This document shows, in pieces, positions 34,982 to 45,189 of a stretch of DNA of 64,000 nt. The DNA comes from Monocercomonoides exilis. Taxonomy: Eukaryota; Preaxostyla; Oxymonadida; Polymastigidae. How positions within the stretch are numbered: position 1 is the stretch's first letter; each line of letters begins with the position of its first letter. Below the pieces are notes generated by a model, which worked only from the letters and a program-made list of their open reading frames with translations, had not been told where the DNA came from and did not search any database. Where the stretch lies: NCBI GenBank assembly GCA_001643675.2, contig LSRY02000013.1, positions 1,797,175 to 1,861,174 on the forward strand. Direction: 5' to 3'. The translations under genes and the position numbers were made by a program.

Positions 34982-35758
34982 GCAATATAAGCCGTGAAAA
35001 TGTCAATCGTTTTCCAACAATTTTTCAGATAAATATTATATATTTGATCATGAATGAGTATTTTTTCAAGTATTGTTTATCATCTTGAAATAAATAAGAA
35101 AATGAGCATAAAGTGGTTGCATGATTTTTGGCAGTGTTGCATTTAGCCTCTGCAACAAATGCGAAAATCCCTCTCCACGTACATCAAATTGAATATCTCT
35201 CATCAGAAAGTTAAATATTATGAAAAAATGAAATTTTTCGTTTCTGCTTAAAAATAAAAACAAAAACTATTCATTTTGAAAATTAAGCCTCTGCAACAAA
35301 TGCTTTCTTCATGAAATTTGCCGGTCGATTAATGATGAATTTGTCGAAAAGATCAAAATGGCGCTTTTGAATCAAACTTTGTTTTTTATTTGTTAATTCA
35401 ACAAATGTTGAACTTACTTTTTTTAACGCTGTATGTTATTTTCAAATAAAATAAAAAAAAAGGAAAAAAAATAAAAAAAAATGGAGAAGAAGAAGATGAT
35501 GATGAAAAAATAAGTAGGCGAAGGCGAAGAAGTATTAGGTGAAAAAGGCGAAGAGTTAGGTGAATAGGAAGGTGATGGAAATGAAGATTTTTGAGATGAA
35601 ACAAAAGAAGATTGGAAAGAGAATGGAGATGTTGATGTTGAAGATGAAGAAAAAACAATAACTGAATCTTAATTTTTCCCATAATTGTTTTTATTATCAT
35701 CTTCCACATTTCATCCCTCTTTCTTCTTCCAAAACTTCTTCTTCTTCTTCTTTCCTTC
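34982..35758. other. Intergenic AT-rich DNA
   Basis: Contains GAT/GAA-rich patches at 35490-35660. No gene is recognised. The repeated phrase GCCTCTGCAACAAATGC occurs at 35149-35162 and 35286-35302. Confidence 0.4.
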
Positions 35759-36869
35759 TCATCTGCAAGCAGACTCGGCTGGCTGCAGAAACATCTCCGA
35801 TGTGATTGCGTCTGCTTTCTTCAATTTGAATTCTCTCCAGTTATTTTCTGAGATATTCAAGGATTTTTGATGAAAAAAAAACAAGAAAGACACATTCAAC
35901 GGCAGATGCTGCCAGAAGCTCTGGCCAACAAGCACGATGAGTGTGAGCGCATTCACAAGCAACTGCAAGTTTTCGCGAATGGAATTGGTGATTATCTGCA
36001 AAAAGAAACAGTTTTTGAGTGAAGTTTTTAAAGAAGTTCACAAAGTTATTTGAAAATTTTTTAAATAAATGAAAGAAAAAGAAATAAAAGATAAAAATAT
36101 TCATCAATAAATGAGGTAATACTCTTTTTTCGATAAGCTCACATTCTTTCCTCTCTGATTGAAGAAGTTTGTTTTTGATAATTTCTTTCCAGAAGTTTGA
36201 TTTTTATTAACTTTAGTCAAAAGAATATCTGTGTAACAATAAAACAGAAAGAAAAAAGAGAGAGAATGGAAAAGTGAAAGTGAAAATATGAAATTATCAT
36301 TGCAAAAAAATTTGAGTAATTTCTGAATATTTTCAATGATTTCTTTCTTTCTTTCTTTTTGAAACAAATATAAATGCCGAAATGCCACATGAATTGGAAA
36401 ACACACCTTAATTTGATCAAACGCTTCAATCGCAATCTGTTCTGTCCTGTCCGGCTTGCTTCAGTATCGCTCGTTCAGTTTCAGGGTTTACTTCAAAATC
36501 TGCAACGAAATCGGTGAATCAATGATTACGATCAAAACGATCCAAGGTGTGAGTTTTCCAAAAAACGTAACAAGTGTCTTTATAGAAAAATACTAACCAA
36601 GCGGTTACACCACTGAACGATTAAAATGTTGAAATGAACTCAAAAACGCGGCTGCTATTTGATTTCGATATTTCAATAATCTCCCTTTGCCTTCTCAATT
36701 TTTTTCCATCTTCGCTCAGCCTCAAAGCCTTTTGGAATAAAATCTCTTTCAATGCTCTACTAACAATGCAGCCCAATGTTGTCTTGATAAATTCTCTTAT
36801 GCGTTCAATTGTCATGAGCTCAAGCAATAAAAAAATGTGAATTGTTGAATGCTTAATCCTCTCCATCAT
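35759..36869 (-). pseudogene. Remnant of a multi-exon gene, unidentified
   Basis: Protein-like minus-strand blocks occur in order. The first (36869-36621) reads LELMTIERIREFIKTTLGCI and ALKEILFQKALRLSEDGKKL. The second (about 36505-36407) follows a TTGCAG acceptor and reads DFEVNPETERAILKQAG, then after a 1-nt frame change EQIAIEAFDQIK. A GTGTGT donor follows. The third (about 36000-35890), after a TTTTTGCAG acceptor, reads IITNSIRENLQLLVNALTLI and VLVGQSFWQHLPLN. A last piece is NNWREFKLKKADAITSEMFL. This looks like a helical host protein with three or more introns. The frame change between pieces suggests decay, or an unrecognised splice. The family is not known to me. Confidence 0.4.
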
Positions 36870-37524
36870 TTTTCATTCAGCCTGAACAATCCACAAAAGA
36901 AAGCAATTAATTATAAAAGTGTCCCGACAGCTAATAACTGTACTCAACACATTAAATTTGAAACATTCACGGAAATCAGCAAACACTCTGAAATAACAGA
37001 AAAAAACATTTCGATGAAGCAAAGCTCTCAGATAACTCTAAATGTGAGGGAAATAAGTGTAATATTTATGTTTGAATTTGAATCTGCAACAACGTTTAAA
37101 TGCACAGTTTAATGTGCAAATTGTTGCTTTTTTGTCTCTTCTTCGAAAAGTTCAAAAAAGCACCAAATTTCCCCTTCTTTGTTCCACTCAGAATGTTAAA
37201 ATAGATATTTTTTTTATACTCAATTCCAGACATGTGGGATATTTTTTGATACGTTCAACTATTCATCGAAATTCAATCCATTTCCATGAAATGAATTATT
37301 GTTGGTTCGATCAGACATAAATTAAACTCTTTTGTATTTATTTAAATACAACCAATATTGCAGCTTCTTTGCGATTTCTTTTTTGACGCAGATTTTTACT
37401 GAGCAAAAGAATTGAGTTTGACCATTATATTTTAATTTTGTCACTATTCAACAATGTTGTTTTTGTTTTTCTGTTTTTCATTTGATATTTTGATGCAAAT
37501 TGATCTTTATCAACAATAGACAGG
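36870..37524. other. AT-rich intergenic DNA upstream of family member 6
   Basis: No gene recognised. Confidence 0.45.
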
Positions 37525-38154
37525 ATGGATAAGTGTAATGCCTGCAAATTCAGTGATGACACTCAAGAGCCGTCCCTTGCAGAGAAATATCCGAGTTTGT
37601 TCATTTTACTATTTTTTGAGTGTTCAGCGCTTTCCACCATAAATAAATTTATTGAAGAATTGTTTTCTGAACTGGAGCATTCCACAGAAAGCGAGCAGAA
37701 ACAAAAAATCGAAGAAATGAGAGAAATTATGGAAGTGATGCACAGAGAAGATTTTCAATCCGTTTTCACAAAAGAATTGTTTGACAAAATAGACAAAATG
37801 ATGGAAGAAGAGAAGCTTTCAATGGAAAATGCAATCTTGCTGTTGAAGCATGTTGGATACAACAAAGTGCTGAAAAAGATTTTATTATATTCTTTTGATT
37901 ATTCATCATTGAGCAAAAGAATGAAAGAGATGATAATCGATGAAAATGAGAAGAAAAAAGAAGAAAAGAATGAAAAGCTTCTTGTTGATCTTTGAGAATG
38001 CTTTCTTTTTCTTTGCTGCAAATTTTCAAAAGAATTGCTTTTGATTTGTGAGACTTGCCTTCTGAAAGCTGCATTGAAGATAGAGGAAAGCGAGAAGGCT
38101 CAGAAGGATGTGGAAATGGCTTTGCTGGCTTTGAGTTCTATAGATGAATTTTAT
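37525..38154 (+). pseudogene. Helical-repeat family member 6: truncated, with a premature TGA
   Basis: Exon 1 is 37525-37594 (70 nt, MDKCNACKFSDDTQEPSLAE...). Intron 1 is 37595-37657 (donor GTTTGT, acceptor TTGAAG, phase 1). Exon 2 is 37658-38154, ending at a GTATGG donor. The exon-1/exon-2 join ('EKYP|KLFSELEH') and exon-1 length match members 4 and 5 exactly. Within exon 2 the conserved 'LLVDLCECYLL' reads 'LLVDL-TGA-ECFLF': Cys TGC has become TGA at 37993-37995. Beyond the stop the frame stays open through the usual CLLKAALKIEESEKAQKD and 'MALLALS' blocks to the splice donor. No exon 3 homologous to the other members follows. The gene is therefore both nonsense-mutated and 3'-truncated. 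Confidence 0.8.
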
Positions 38155-39342
38155 GTATGGGCGTTTCTTATTCCATTTTGATACAATGAGTAAAAAACCC
38201 GTTACAAAGTAAAAAACCCGGATTTTTTATTCAGCAACTGTGTCTTCAATTTCTTTCAATTTTTATTCAAGTGATATGTTTTTTTTAATGCTGAAAGTGA
38301 TTATTAATGATCGTTAAGAAAAAAGAAGAATTTAACATGGCATGCAAAGAAAATTATCATGTTTTTTCTGCGAATCAAAAATAAACGTGTGAAATGATGT
38401 TCCTCAAATTTCTACAGTTATAGAAGCCATATCTTTGATATATGAAAATTGTTGTGAACTTGGCCAAAGCTATTTACTGTCCAACGCTCAGTCTTTTGCA
38501 ACCATTGTTTATTCTTATATATGGGTGATTCTTTTCGAAAACATACTTTTTTTCGGTGTGATAAAAAAATTCAAAAATTTGTTTCAAAACTTTATTTTCG
38601 AATCTGAAAAACTGTTGGATTATAATATTGACAATAATTCCATACAAAAGAATCTCTGAAATTGTGATTTCATTGTTCAATAAATCAACAAGATCATTAA
38701 CACCAAAATTTAATTCTGTGTATGCTTTGATAAAGTTATTGTGTTTTAAAATGTGTTGAAGGTATTAAATTCAATTTTGTTTTTTTTGTTTGTAATATTT
38801 TCAATAATAAATATTGAAAATAAAAATTAAATGAACTGAAAACAACACAAAACAGTGATTTCTTCTTTTGTTTTGATAATTGAATTTTTGTGATATACAG
38901 TCACTTTCACAGAGCAAATGACATCTAATTTGAATGAAGTTAACAAGATGAAGGATTTTCTTCCGATCTATTTGATAATGAATACTTCAAAGATATTTAT
39001 TCATTTCTTTTTTTGAACAGATTGTTATTCCAAAAAAAAGAATGATTAATATGGAACATCCAATTTCTTTTTTGAAGAATTTCGAAACTTTAAACAAATG
39101 CGAGAAATAATGAGTGATAAGATTATTATTTGAAATGCGAGCTGGAAAGTTTGAAAAGTTCTGTCAAATAATGACAATCGGTGACTATTCATTCAATTAC
39201 TTAGTTGATTATTCAGTGGGAATGAAAATAGAAATAGAAATGCAATACATGAAAATGATACAGCTCCAACAATTCCTATTTCAGAAAAAAAGCTGTTTTC
39301 GTTAAACGGACACCGCTCCAATCACTCTATATTTTTGGTTGA
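38155..39342. other. Intergenic AT-rich DNA where the third exon would be expected
   Basis: No homology to exon 3 of the helical family. Contains one solo MITE-type end near 38522. Otherwise nothing recognised. Confidence 0.5.
38520..38545 (+). repeat. Solo end related to the MITE at 3777-4035
   Basis: TA followed by TGGGTGATTCTTTTCGAAAA, differing at two positions from the end TGGGTGATTATTTTTGAAAT. I found no matching opposite end within the next kilobase. Confidence 0.4.
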
Positions 39343-40900
39343 TCACATCAACATGAAAGATAGATCGCATGGCAGGAAAAGTGATCCAGTGAATTTGATA
39401 TTGGCCTTGCCTCCAGGTTCAGTCAGACTTGCTGATTCCAGATGAGGAATGAAAAACGGAGAGGGTCGCTCCTGTGCAGCACACTTCAATCTGCAGTCTT
39501 CGCTCATGATCCACAACAAAGTGTTGCTTTTCAAACCATCCCCGCCTTTTAAGCTGTCAATTTCCAACGAATCCGAATTGCAGCAAAAGATGTTCCAGAG
39601 GAGTGATGTGTATTTCGGCTTTGAGTGGCTGTTGTCACAAAACTCGCCTTTCTCCATTGTCATGTTGCCCGCCACCAACGCTAATCAGCCTGATGACGAA
39701 TTCGATATTGTCACATCCTTCATCATTGCTGCTGCATGTGACAAATTGATGAGCGATCCATTCCATTTACAGGCACTATCTTCACTGATGGAAATTTCTT
39801 TCCTCCCCTCAAACTCGCACATGTGTATCGAAATGCCAAGCGCCCTGCTGGCATCCAAAATGCCCCCTTTTTTCGACAACGACACACAATTCTTGCACGA
39901 GCAGTTTGACAGATTTATCCGGGCAGAAGGCGAAGATGCCGAAAGGAAGCATGCACCCAACGAACCACGACTGAAGTTTCTGATGGAAGAACTGCCAAAG
40001 GAAACAACTCCCGACATATCTTCGCAAACGGAAATGGCACTGCCATTGCGAGACTTCACTCCATCCACCGCTGCATCATCAATCACCACACTCTCACACT
40101 CTCCAACTTCAAACAGATTGGACGACAACTCAACCTGCTTCATGTTCACCTTTGCCAAGGACACCTTGCTGCTGCCAGTCAGCCGGAACACTGGCTGCTC
40201 AAATGAAATTTCCGATACAGTGCAATTATCAATGGATAGACGCCCGCTTTCAACGCTCAGGAGAGCCGAGTTGAAGGCAATGGGATGGATGCTGTTTGAA
40301 GGCACTTCAGATGCAAAAAGGACTGACGAAAGATAAAGCTGCCCATTTGTCTCGCTGACGAGTGCTCCTCCTGAAAACGAAAATGAGGAGCCAACAGAGA
40401 ACGACAAGCTCTCGATCCGGACTTTCTCTGAGGTTGCGATAATGCTGCTGCCATGTGGGATTGTTGAGTTGAGGAATACCTGTTCCGGCAAAGGAGATTC
40501 AAGCGAGCGGATGGTTTCATTCAGTGCATTGCATCTTCTCAAGATGACAGTGCGGTTAAAGATCAGCAGCTGGGAGAACAACGAAGGAATGATGTTCAGC
40601 AGCACTTCGCCCAGCGTGCTGCATGGCCCATCCAGCCCTCCGCACTGCTTGCTTTCCTCGTGATTGTCCCCAGCCGAAGACACAAACACCGTCTCGCTCT
40701 GGTACTTCACAATTCTCTTCAGCAGATCTTCTTTGTCCAGATGCATGTCCGAGGTGCATCCCCATATTGCGACTTCATTCACAAATGTGGCTCTGAATCC
40801 AGCAAAGGCTGCACATCTGCGATCTGTCCTTTTTTCGAGTTGCACTTCACATATACGTCTCTTCCCGGATGTGCTGTTTTGTCCTTGAATAAGATTTTCG
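39343..40900 (-). pseudogene. Beta-helix surface-protein gene, 5'-truncated, frameshifted and stopped
   Basis: Read leftwards: a short block PGRDVYVKCNSKKGQIADVQ (40880-40815), then, in a different frame, FRATFVNEVAIWGCTSDMHL and DLLKRIVKYQSETVFVSSAG, 'CGGLDGPCSTLGE'. A long series of beta-helix rungs follows (LSIDNCTVSEISFEQPVFRL, INLSNCSCKNCVSLSKKGGI). After an in-frame TGA at 39685-39687 comes the C-terminal domain (MTMEKGEFCDNSHSKPKYTS, SDSLEIDSLKGGDGLKSNTL, ASLTEPGGKANIKFTG), ending at 39343. The TGA is the only interruption between the last two parts. No signal peptide or first exons are present. The region is visibly GC-richer than its flanks. This was an extracellular beta-helix protein and is now a pseudogene. 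Confidence 0.8.
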
Positions 40901-41186
40901 AAAATTCAAATATAAGTTGCAAAAATAATAGTTGAAACGCATTTCACATCCATCCCCCTGCCTTTTCATGTTGAAAAACATTAATTTTTTGAGATTTCGC
41001 TAACTGAGCAACAAATCAAAGTGTCTCCTAATTCAATGAGCATTAAATATTTTCAATTTTTATTTTATCAAAACTCAAAAAGTCAATGAAACTTTTTCAA
41101 TATATTTAACAAAATAATATGAAAATTTCATTTATTAAAAAACAAATATGTCGACATATTTGAATCAAAAAATAATCAAAATATAA
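40901..41186. other. AT-rich intergenic DNA
   Basis: No feature recognised. Confidence 0.4.
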
Positions 41187-41445
41187 ATTCCTTAAGTAAT
41201 TCAAAACAGGAAAGAAGAATGTGAAGGGTCTGTCCTGGGAGGCTGATTCTGGACCCAAATCCTGCAAGAAACTGTGCTGGACCGGTCACAGCACAGTTTC
41301 AGGACGGAATCAGCCTAGCCCCAATTTTTTCCATTCAAATGGAAAAAATGTGAGGTACTTCGTAGAATTTGTTCATAACAAAAGCACAAAGCTTGAGCAA
41401 CAGACCACAAAAAAACTCTTTTCTATTTTGAATTACTTAAGGAAT
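41187..41445. repeat. Nested inverted repeat (possible element end or MITE)
   Basis: Outer arms of about 28 bp (ATTCCTTAAGTAATTCAAAA at 41187 and its near-complement ending at 41445) enclose a GC-richer inner palindrome. In it GGCTGATTC (about 41240) pairs with GAATCAGCC (about 41310), and AAACTGTGCTG pairs with CAGCACAGTTT around the centre GACCGGTC. No clear target duplication is visible. It lies 20 bp beyond the stop of the transposase-like gene, so it could be that element's terminus. Confidence 0.6.
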
Positions 41446-41465
41446 AGAAACATCAAAACAGTAAT

Positions 41466-42687
41466 TCAAGGTTTATCAAAGAAATGATTAATATCAAATA
41501 ATCTTCTATCTTTCAATAATTTCTCTGTGTAATTTCCTATTCTCTCTTCTGCTGAATTGGTTGAACTCTTTTGAAATATTTTTTTAACTCTCTCGTCTCT
41601 CACTCTTTTCTCCTTGAAATCCACCATGAAGGATCCTTCACAGTTATCTGGTGAAGCAACTGATCGATATATTTGACTTCCTCTTTTCTCGTAGAACAGA
41701 AATGTCTTTATCGAACAGATTTCCAATTTTTTCCACAAGATTTTATTAGTTGGTATATATCTATAAAAAATATGCAATAAGAGTTTTGAAATAAATTATC
41801 ATCATAAACAAGAAATAATATTAACCACAAGAAATAACAAACTTGAGAAAATGACGAACGATTTTGTGAGAATTGTTTGACATTGATTTTTCCTGAATAA
41901 CACCATCAAGAGGGTGTTCTTCAAAAAACTTGATGAGATCATCGATGTTTTGGATTACAGTTTCACTATCCAGATGAATGTTCATAGTGTTTGTTAAACA
42001 TCCAAATTCTCCGTCACATTCACATTTTCCGTGTTTTTCACAGAAAAATGATAATGTCGAAGATTTTCCGTGAACCACTGCAGAATTATCATACAGAAGA
42101 AAATGCATAACTTGTGAATTCCTAAAGTGTGGTCCTGTGTCACACACAAAATGCAAGTTTTTCTTTTGCGATAGCATGGGTTTATTAAGTACTTGGCTCA
42201 AGCATTCAATAACGAAACGATAGTCATGTGAGAGAATGCTTGAAAAGAAGTTGAAAATATGTTTCATCTTGTTTTTGTTTTTGTCCACTGTATAGACAAT
42301 AATGCAGAGATGAGACACCTCAAACTTGTCGTAGTAGTCCTTGCTGATCTGGTTTCTCCTGAGAGGAAGGGACCAATTTTCTTTGAAATCGAAAAGCACG
42401 AGCGCATCATCTATTGATAGATTTTCCTTCATAAGACGATAATACCGTTGCTTGTTCGTTGCAAGTTTTCTGTGATCCTCTATTCCCTTCAATATATTTT
42501 TGTCTTTATCTGAAAGCTGTTCGGATTTCGTTCTCAAGAATTCTTCTCTCTTTTTCATGTGATTGTATTTTTCGCAAAGATTGCACAAGTCTGTCCTCCG
42601 AGCCGCTCGCTTCAAGTGGGAAGTTCTTTTGTAAAATGTGCTTCGAGACATTTTTATGTTTGTTGTTTCTTTCATTTTTTGATACAA
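41466..42687 (-). CDS. Transposase-like protein (DDE-type candidate), one intron
   Basis: Exon 41843-42687 and exon 41466-41760 are joined across an 82-bp intron (donor GTTTGT, acceptor TTATAG, phase 2). This matches intron signals elsewhere in the window. From the N-terminus: a helical region with a CxxC pair (TDLCNLCEKYNHMKK), the block 'LVLFDFKENWSLPL', a central beta-rich region, HFVCDTGPHFRNSQVMHFLL, then STLSFFCEKHGKCECDGEFG. The DFKEN / CDTGPHFRN / EKHGK-D pattern resembles the three acidic motifs of cut-and-paste transposases that I recall from other eukaryotes. I cannot name the superfamily. The open frame is continuous with the two upstream ORFs (42694-45009) except for a TAA at 42694-42696. 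It may be the C-terminal module of one large polyprotein. Confidence 0.6.
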
Positions 42688-42693
42688 CTGTAA

Positions 42694-43704
42694 TTAAGAA
42701 GTGTTAATGATTCGAATTGGATTCGTTTTTGTTGCTTTTTGATGTTTTGAAGTGTTGTTGTTTAGGGATTCGAATCTGTGAAGAATGTCGTTAGAAGACA
42801 TTGATATTGAATTCATCATTGTTGAGGAAGGATTTGTTGAAACAGTTGATTGTGGCGGAAAAGAGTGTGAATTGTCATTTTGTTCGTTTATCGAATTCGA
42901 AGATGAAATTTTTGATGAGTTTATTATCGTTTGAGTATTCTGATCGAAAAGGTTGGATGAGAAAGATGAAGTGTTTTCTGTTAAAATTTGTTGATTGTTT
43001 GCACATGTTGTTCCAGGTTGGGGAGAGCTCGAAACTTCATAAATGATATGAGATATCGATTTGTCTTTCTGAATATCTTCCACATTTTTTCCTTTAATTT
43101 TATTCGAGGAAAAAACATATGGTTGATGTGGATGAAGTGATGACAAGTTCAAATTGATATCTCTGTTATTTGAATGAAATGAATTTGATGTGTTGATAAA
43201 AGAATTTGATGAGGATGGAAAGTCAAATTGATTGAATGAAGTGCTTGGAGAAGAAATGATGTGAATGTTGTTCAAGTTTTCTTCGCAACATAATTGATTG
43301 TGAATTGGAAAATGAAGTGAAGACGAATTACGAGATGCTGAATAAGACGAATTATTTGTTATCTGGCAATTTTCATTTTCTTTTTGCATTGAAGAGCAAT
43401 TCTTGGCACATTGATTTTGATTTGATTCAGAATCAGTGAAGTGAGAAAAAGAAGAAGAGTGACAAGAAGCATGTCCTAATGATATTATTTCTCCATGGTT
43501 TTCATTGATATTTGTGTTTGATAATGGTTCTTTTGCTGCATTATCAACATGTTGACATGTAACCGATGAAGTCCCTATATGATAAGGTTCATTGCATATG
43601 TTCAAAACTTGATGTGGATTCTTCTTTTGAAAAGATGGAATCAATGGTGGAGATAGAATTTCAGTAATGTGAGTATTTTCTTTTATTTTCACTTTAACGT
43701 ATAT
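42694..43704 (-). CDS. Low-complexity Ser/Asn-rich ORF linking USP-like and transposase-like ORFs
   Basis: About 336 codons lie between the TGA at 43705-43707 and the TAA at 42694-42696, all in the same frame as the ORFs on both sides. The content is mostly Ser, Asn, His and Gln (e.g. SFNQFDFPSSSNSFINTSNS), with scattered cysteines and no recognisable domain. The bias is unlike random AT-rich DNA, and no stop occurs for over 330 codons, so it was under coding constraint. I read it as the disordered middle of a single large element protein interrupted by two stops. Alternatively, a phase-0 intron could remove the first stop (GTGATG donor near 43715, CAAAAG acceptor near 43628). Confidence 0.45.
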   Translation of the reverse strand: MYVKVKIKENTHITEILSPPLIPSFQKKNPHQVLNICNEPYHIGTSSVTCQHVDNAAKEPLSNTNINENHGEIISLGHASCHSSSFSHFTDSESNQNQCAKNCSSMQKENENCQITNNSSYSASRNSSSLHFPIHNQLCCEENLNNIHIISSPSTSFNQFDFPSSSNSFINTSNSFHSNNRDINLNLSSLHPHQPYVFSSNKIKGKNVEDIQKDKSISHIIYEVSSSPQPGTTCANNQQILTENTSSFSSNLFDQNTQTIINSSKISSSNSINEQNDNSHSFPPQSTVSTNPSSTMMNSISMSSNDILHRFESLNNNTSKHQKATKTNPIRIINTS

Positions 43705-45009
43705 TCACATCACCGGCTGAGTGTCTCTTTTCATATGACTTTTGATTTTATCTTCCACATTCTTGTTGATGATAGAAACCATTTCATCATTGCACAAGCA
43801 CCAACTGTTGTTTTGAAATGTCGATGACTTTTCGTTGTTTCCTGAATGGCAGATGGAATAAAAATGTCCATTTTCTTTTTCTCCTTTATGAAATAACACT
43901 GCAATCAAATTGTAATTAATTGCATTTGAGTCATAATTTGAGGATGCAACTGTTTTTCCATTGATATTTTGAAATGATAAAACTGAGAAAACATTCATCG
44001 GACAAGCATTTGATTCAGATTGTGTTTCAAATGAAATTGATAAAATATGAGGAAATTGACTGATTGATAAAGTTGTCAATTGATGAGTGTTTCTTGAACA
44101 GCACTCGCAGAATGCATCTCTATTATTAATATTATCCTCACTTATTTCAAACGATTCGTTGAAAGACTTCAATAAATCATTTCCGTTCAGCCTCAGTATT
44201 GGAGTTGTTTCAACGACACCTTCATTCCGATGAAAACATTCGATGCAAACACGAGGAAAACAAATTTTCTGTTCCATTTGACTTCGAAATGAAGGATAAA
44301 TTGATGATATATCGTCATAAAGACTCAGAAATGTTTCATAGAACTCGTGTTGAATACCAGTTCGAAGGTGATGAAAATTTTCCCATTTTTCAACGAAATT
44401 CGAAGTCCATTTGGATGCATGATTAGATTGTTTATTGTTTGGTTTTATGTGCTGAGGATTCACCAAGAAAGATAAACTATTTTGAATAATTGATAAACGA
44501 CCTTTCCTCATTCTGCATTTATCGGAATGGAAAAAAATTGTGCGAAACAGTTGAATCGTAGCAGCCAAGAAACAAGTGTTTCCTTTATTGGGTAAAGGAA
44601 AAAATTGAGGGAGAGCATTATCGCAGTTCTTTTTGTTCATTGTTTGTTTTAAAGAAGAAGATTGATTCAATTCTCTTTCATAAATATATGAATCTTTTTG
44701 TGAACCTTCTGCATTTTCTTCTGAATCGTCTTCGATGGCAACGGAGTGAGATCCATCGATGGACTCCGTTGGATTGGCTCGTTGATTAGTGAAAATCATA
44801 ACGCTTTCATCTTCCTGGTTTTGATTGGAAAATCCCGATGTGGAGATTAACTCTGGTTCATCTGTATCCATCGCAGAGTTATAAGAAGAAACTTCATGAG
44901 TTTCGGTTGTAATATCCATGCCATTGTCATTTTGAAAATCGGTCGAAGAATTATTTGGGATACAGTCATCCAGAAAATAATTCTCAAGTGGGTCAACATC
45001 TATATCCAT
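43705..45009 (-). CDS. Ubiquitin-specific protease (peptidase C19)-like ORF in a transposon context
   Basis: 434 codons. After an acidic disordered N-terminus of about 130 residues, the catalytic Cys box appears as PLPNKGNTCFLAATIQLF (Cys146). A fingers region follows with two CxxC pairs (CIEC near 255 and CECC near 301). Then come the His box 'GEKENGHFYSICHSG' (His382) and the closing 'SWCLCNDEMVSIINK' block containing the Asn/Asp residue. All three elements of the USP triad are present, so the enzyme would cleave ubiquitin or a ubiquitin-like protein. The domain is about the minimal USP length. The frame upstream of the ATG stays open for a while, and an AATAG acceptor near 45061 hints at an earlier exon. 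A transposase-like ORF follows in the same frame. Confidence 0.7.
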   Translation of the reverse strand: MDIDVDPLENYFLDDCIPNNSSTDFQNDNGMDITTETHEVSSYNSAMDTDEPELISTSGFSNQNQEDESVMIFTNQRANPTESIDGSHSVAIEDDSEENAEGSQKDSYIYERELNQSSSLKQTMNKKNCDNALPQFFPLPNKGNTCFLAATIQLFRTIFFHSDKCRMRKGRLSIIQNSLSFLVNPQHIKPNNKQSNHASKWTSNFVEKWENFHHLRTGIQHEFYETFLSLYDDISSIYPSFRSQMEQKICFPRVCIECFHRNEGVVETTPILRLNGNDLLKSFNESFEISEDNINNRDAFCECCSRNTHQLTTLSISQFPHILSISFETQSESNACPMNVFSVLSFQNINGKTVASSNYDSNAINYNLIAVLFHKGEKENGHFYSICHSGNNEKSSTFQNNSWCLCNDEMVSIINKNVEDKIKSHMKRDTQPVM

Positions 45010-45161
45010 CCCTTCTTCACCATTTAAGATGGAGAAATTATCATCAATAATTGTTGTTGAATCTATTATTTTATTTGAGAAAAAAAAGACAAATATAATT
45101 TAAAAATAATATAATATCAATATATATGAACAAAACAGAAATAGAATTAAACCTTTACGAA

Positions 45162-45189
45162 GGTTAGGGTTAGGGTTAGGGTTAGGGTT
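45162..45189 (+). repeat. Interstitial telomere-type repeat (GGTTAG)n
   Basis: 28 bp of perfect GGTTAG units (more than four) inside the window, far from any end. Sequence immediately to the right (ACTCAATTCGTAACCCGATG) is unlike neighbouring DNA. A second degenerate patch lies at 46178-46205. Confidence 0.9.

Noticed and set aside
39449-40336. 295-codon plus-strand ORF over the beta-helix pseudogene
   Set aside because: Protein similarity and rung pattern are on the minus strand. The plus-strand frame is antisense to it.
42764-42776. tRNA B-box-like GGGATTCGAATC
   Set aside because: No A box at the right distance and no cloverleaf. The sequence lies inside a long open coding frame.
37993-43707. 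Possibility that TGA is a sense codon, since three reading frames are interrupted only by TGA
   Set aside because: Intact members of the helical family end at conserved positions with TGA, and TAA interruptions occur as well, so the standard code with ordinary nonsense mutations is simpler.
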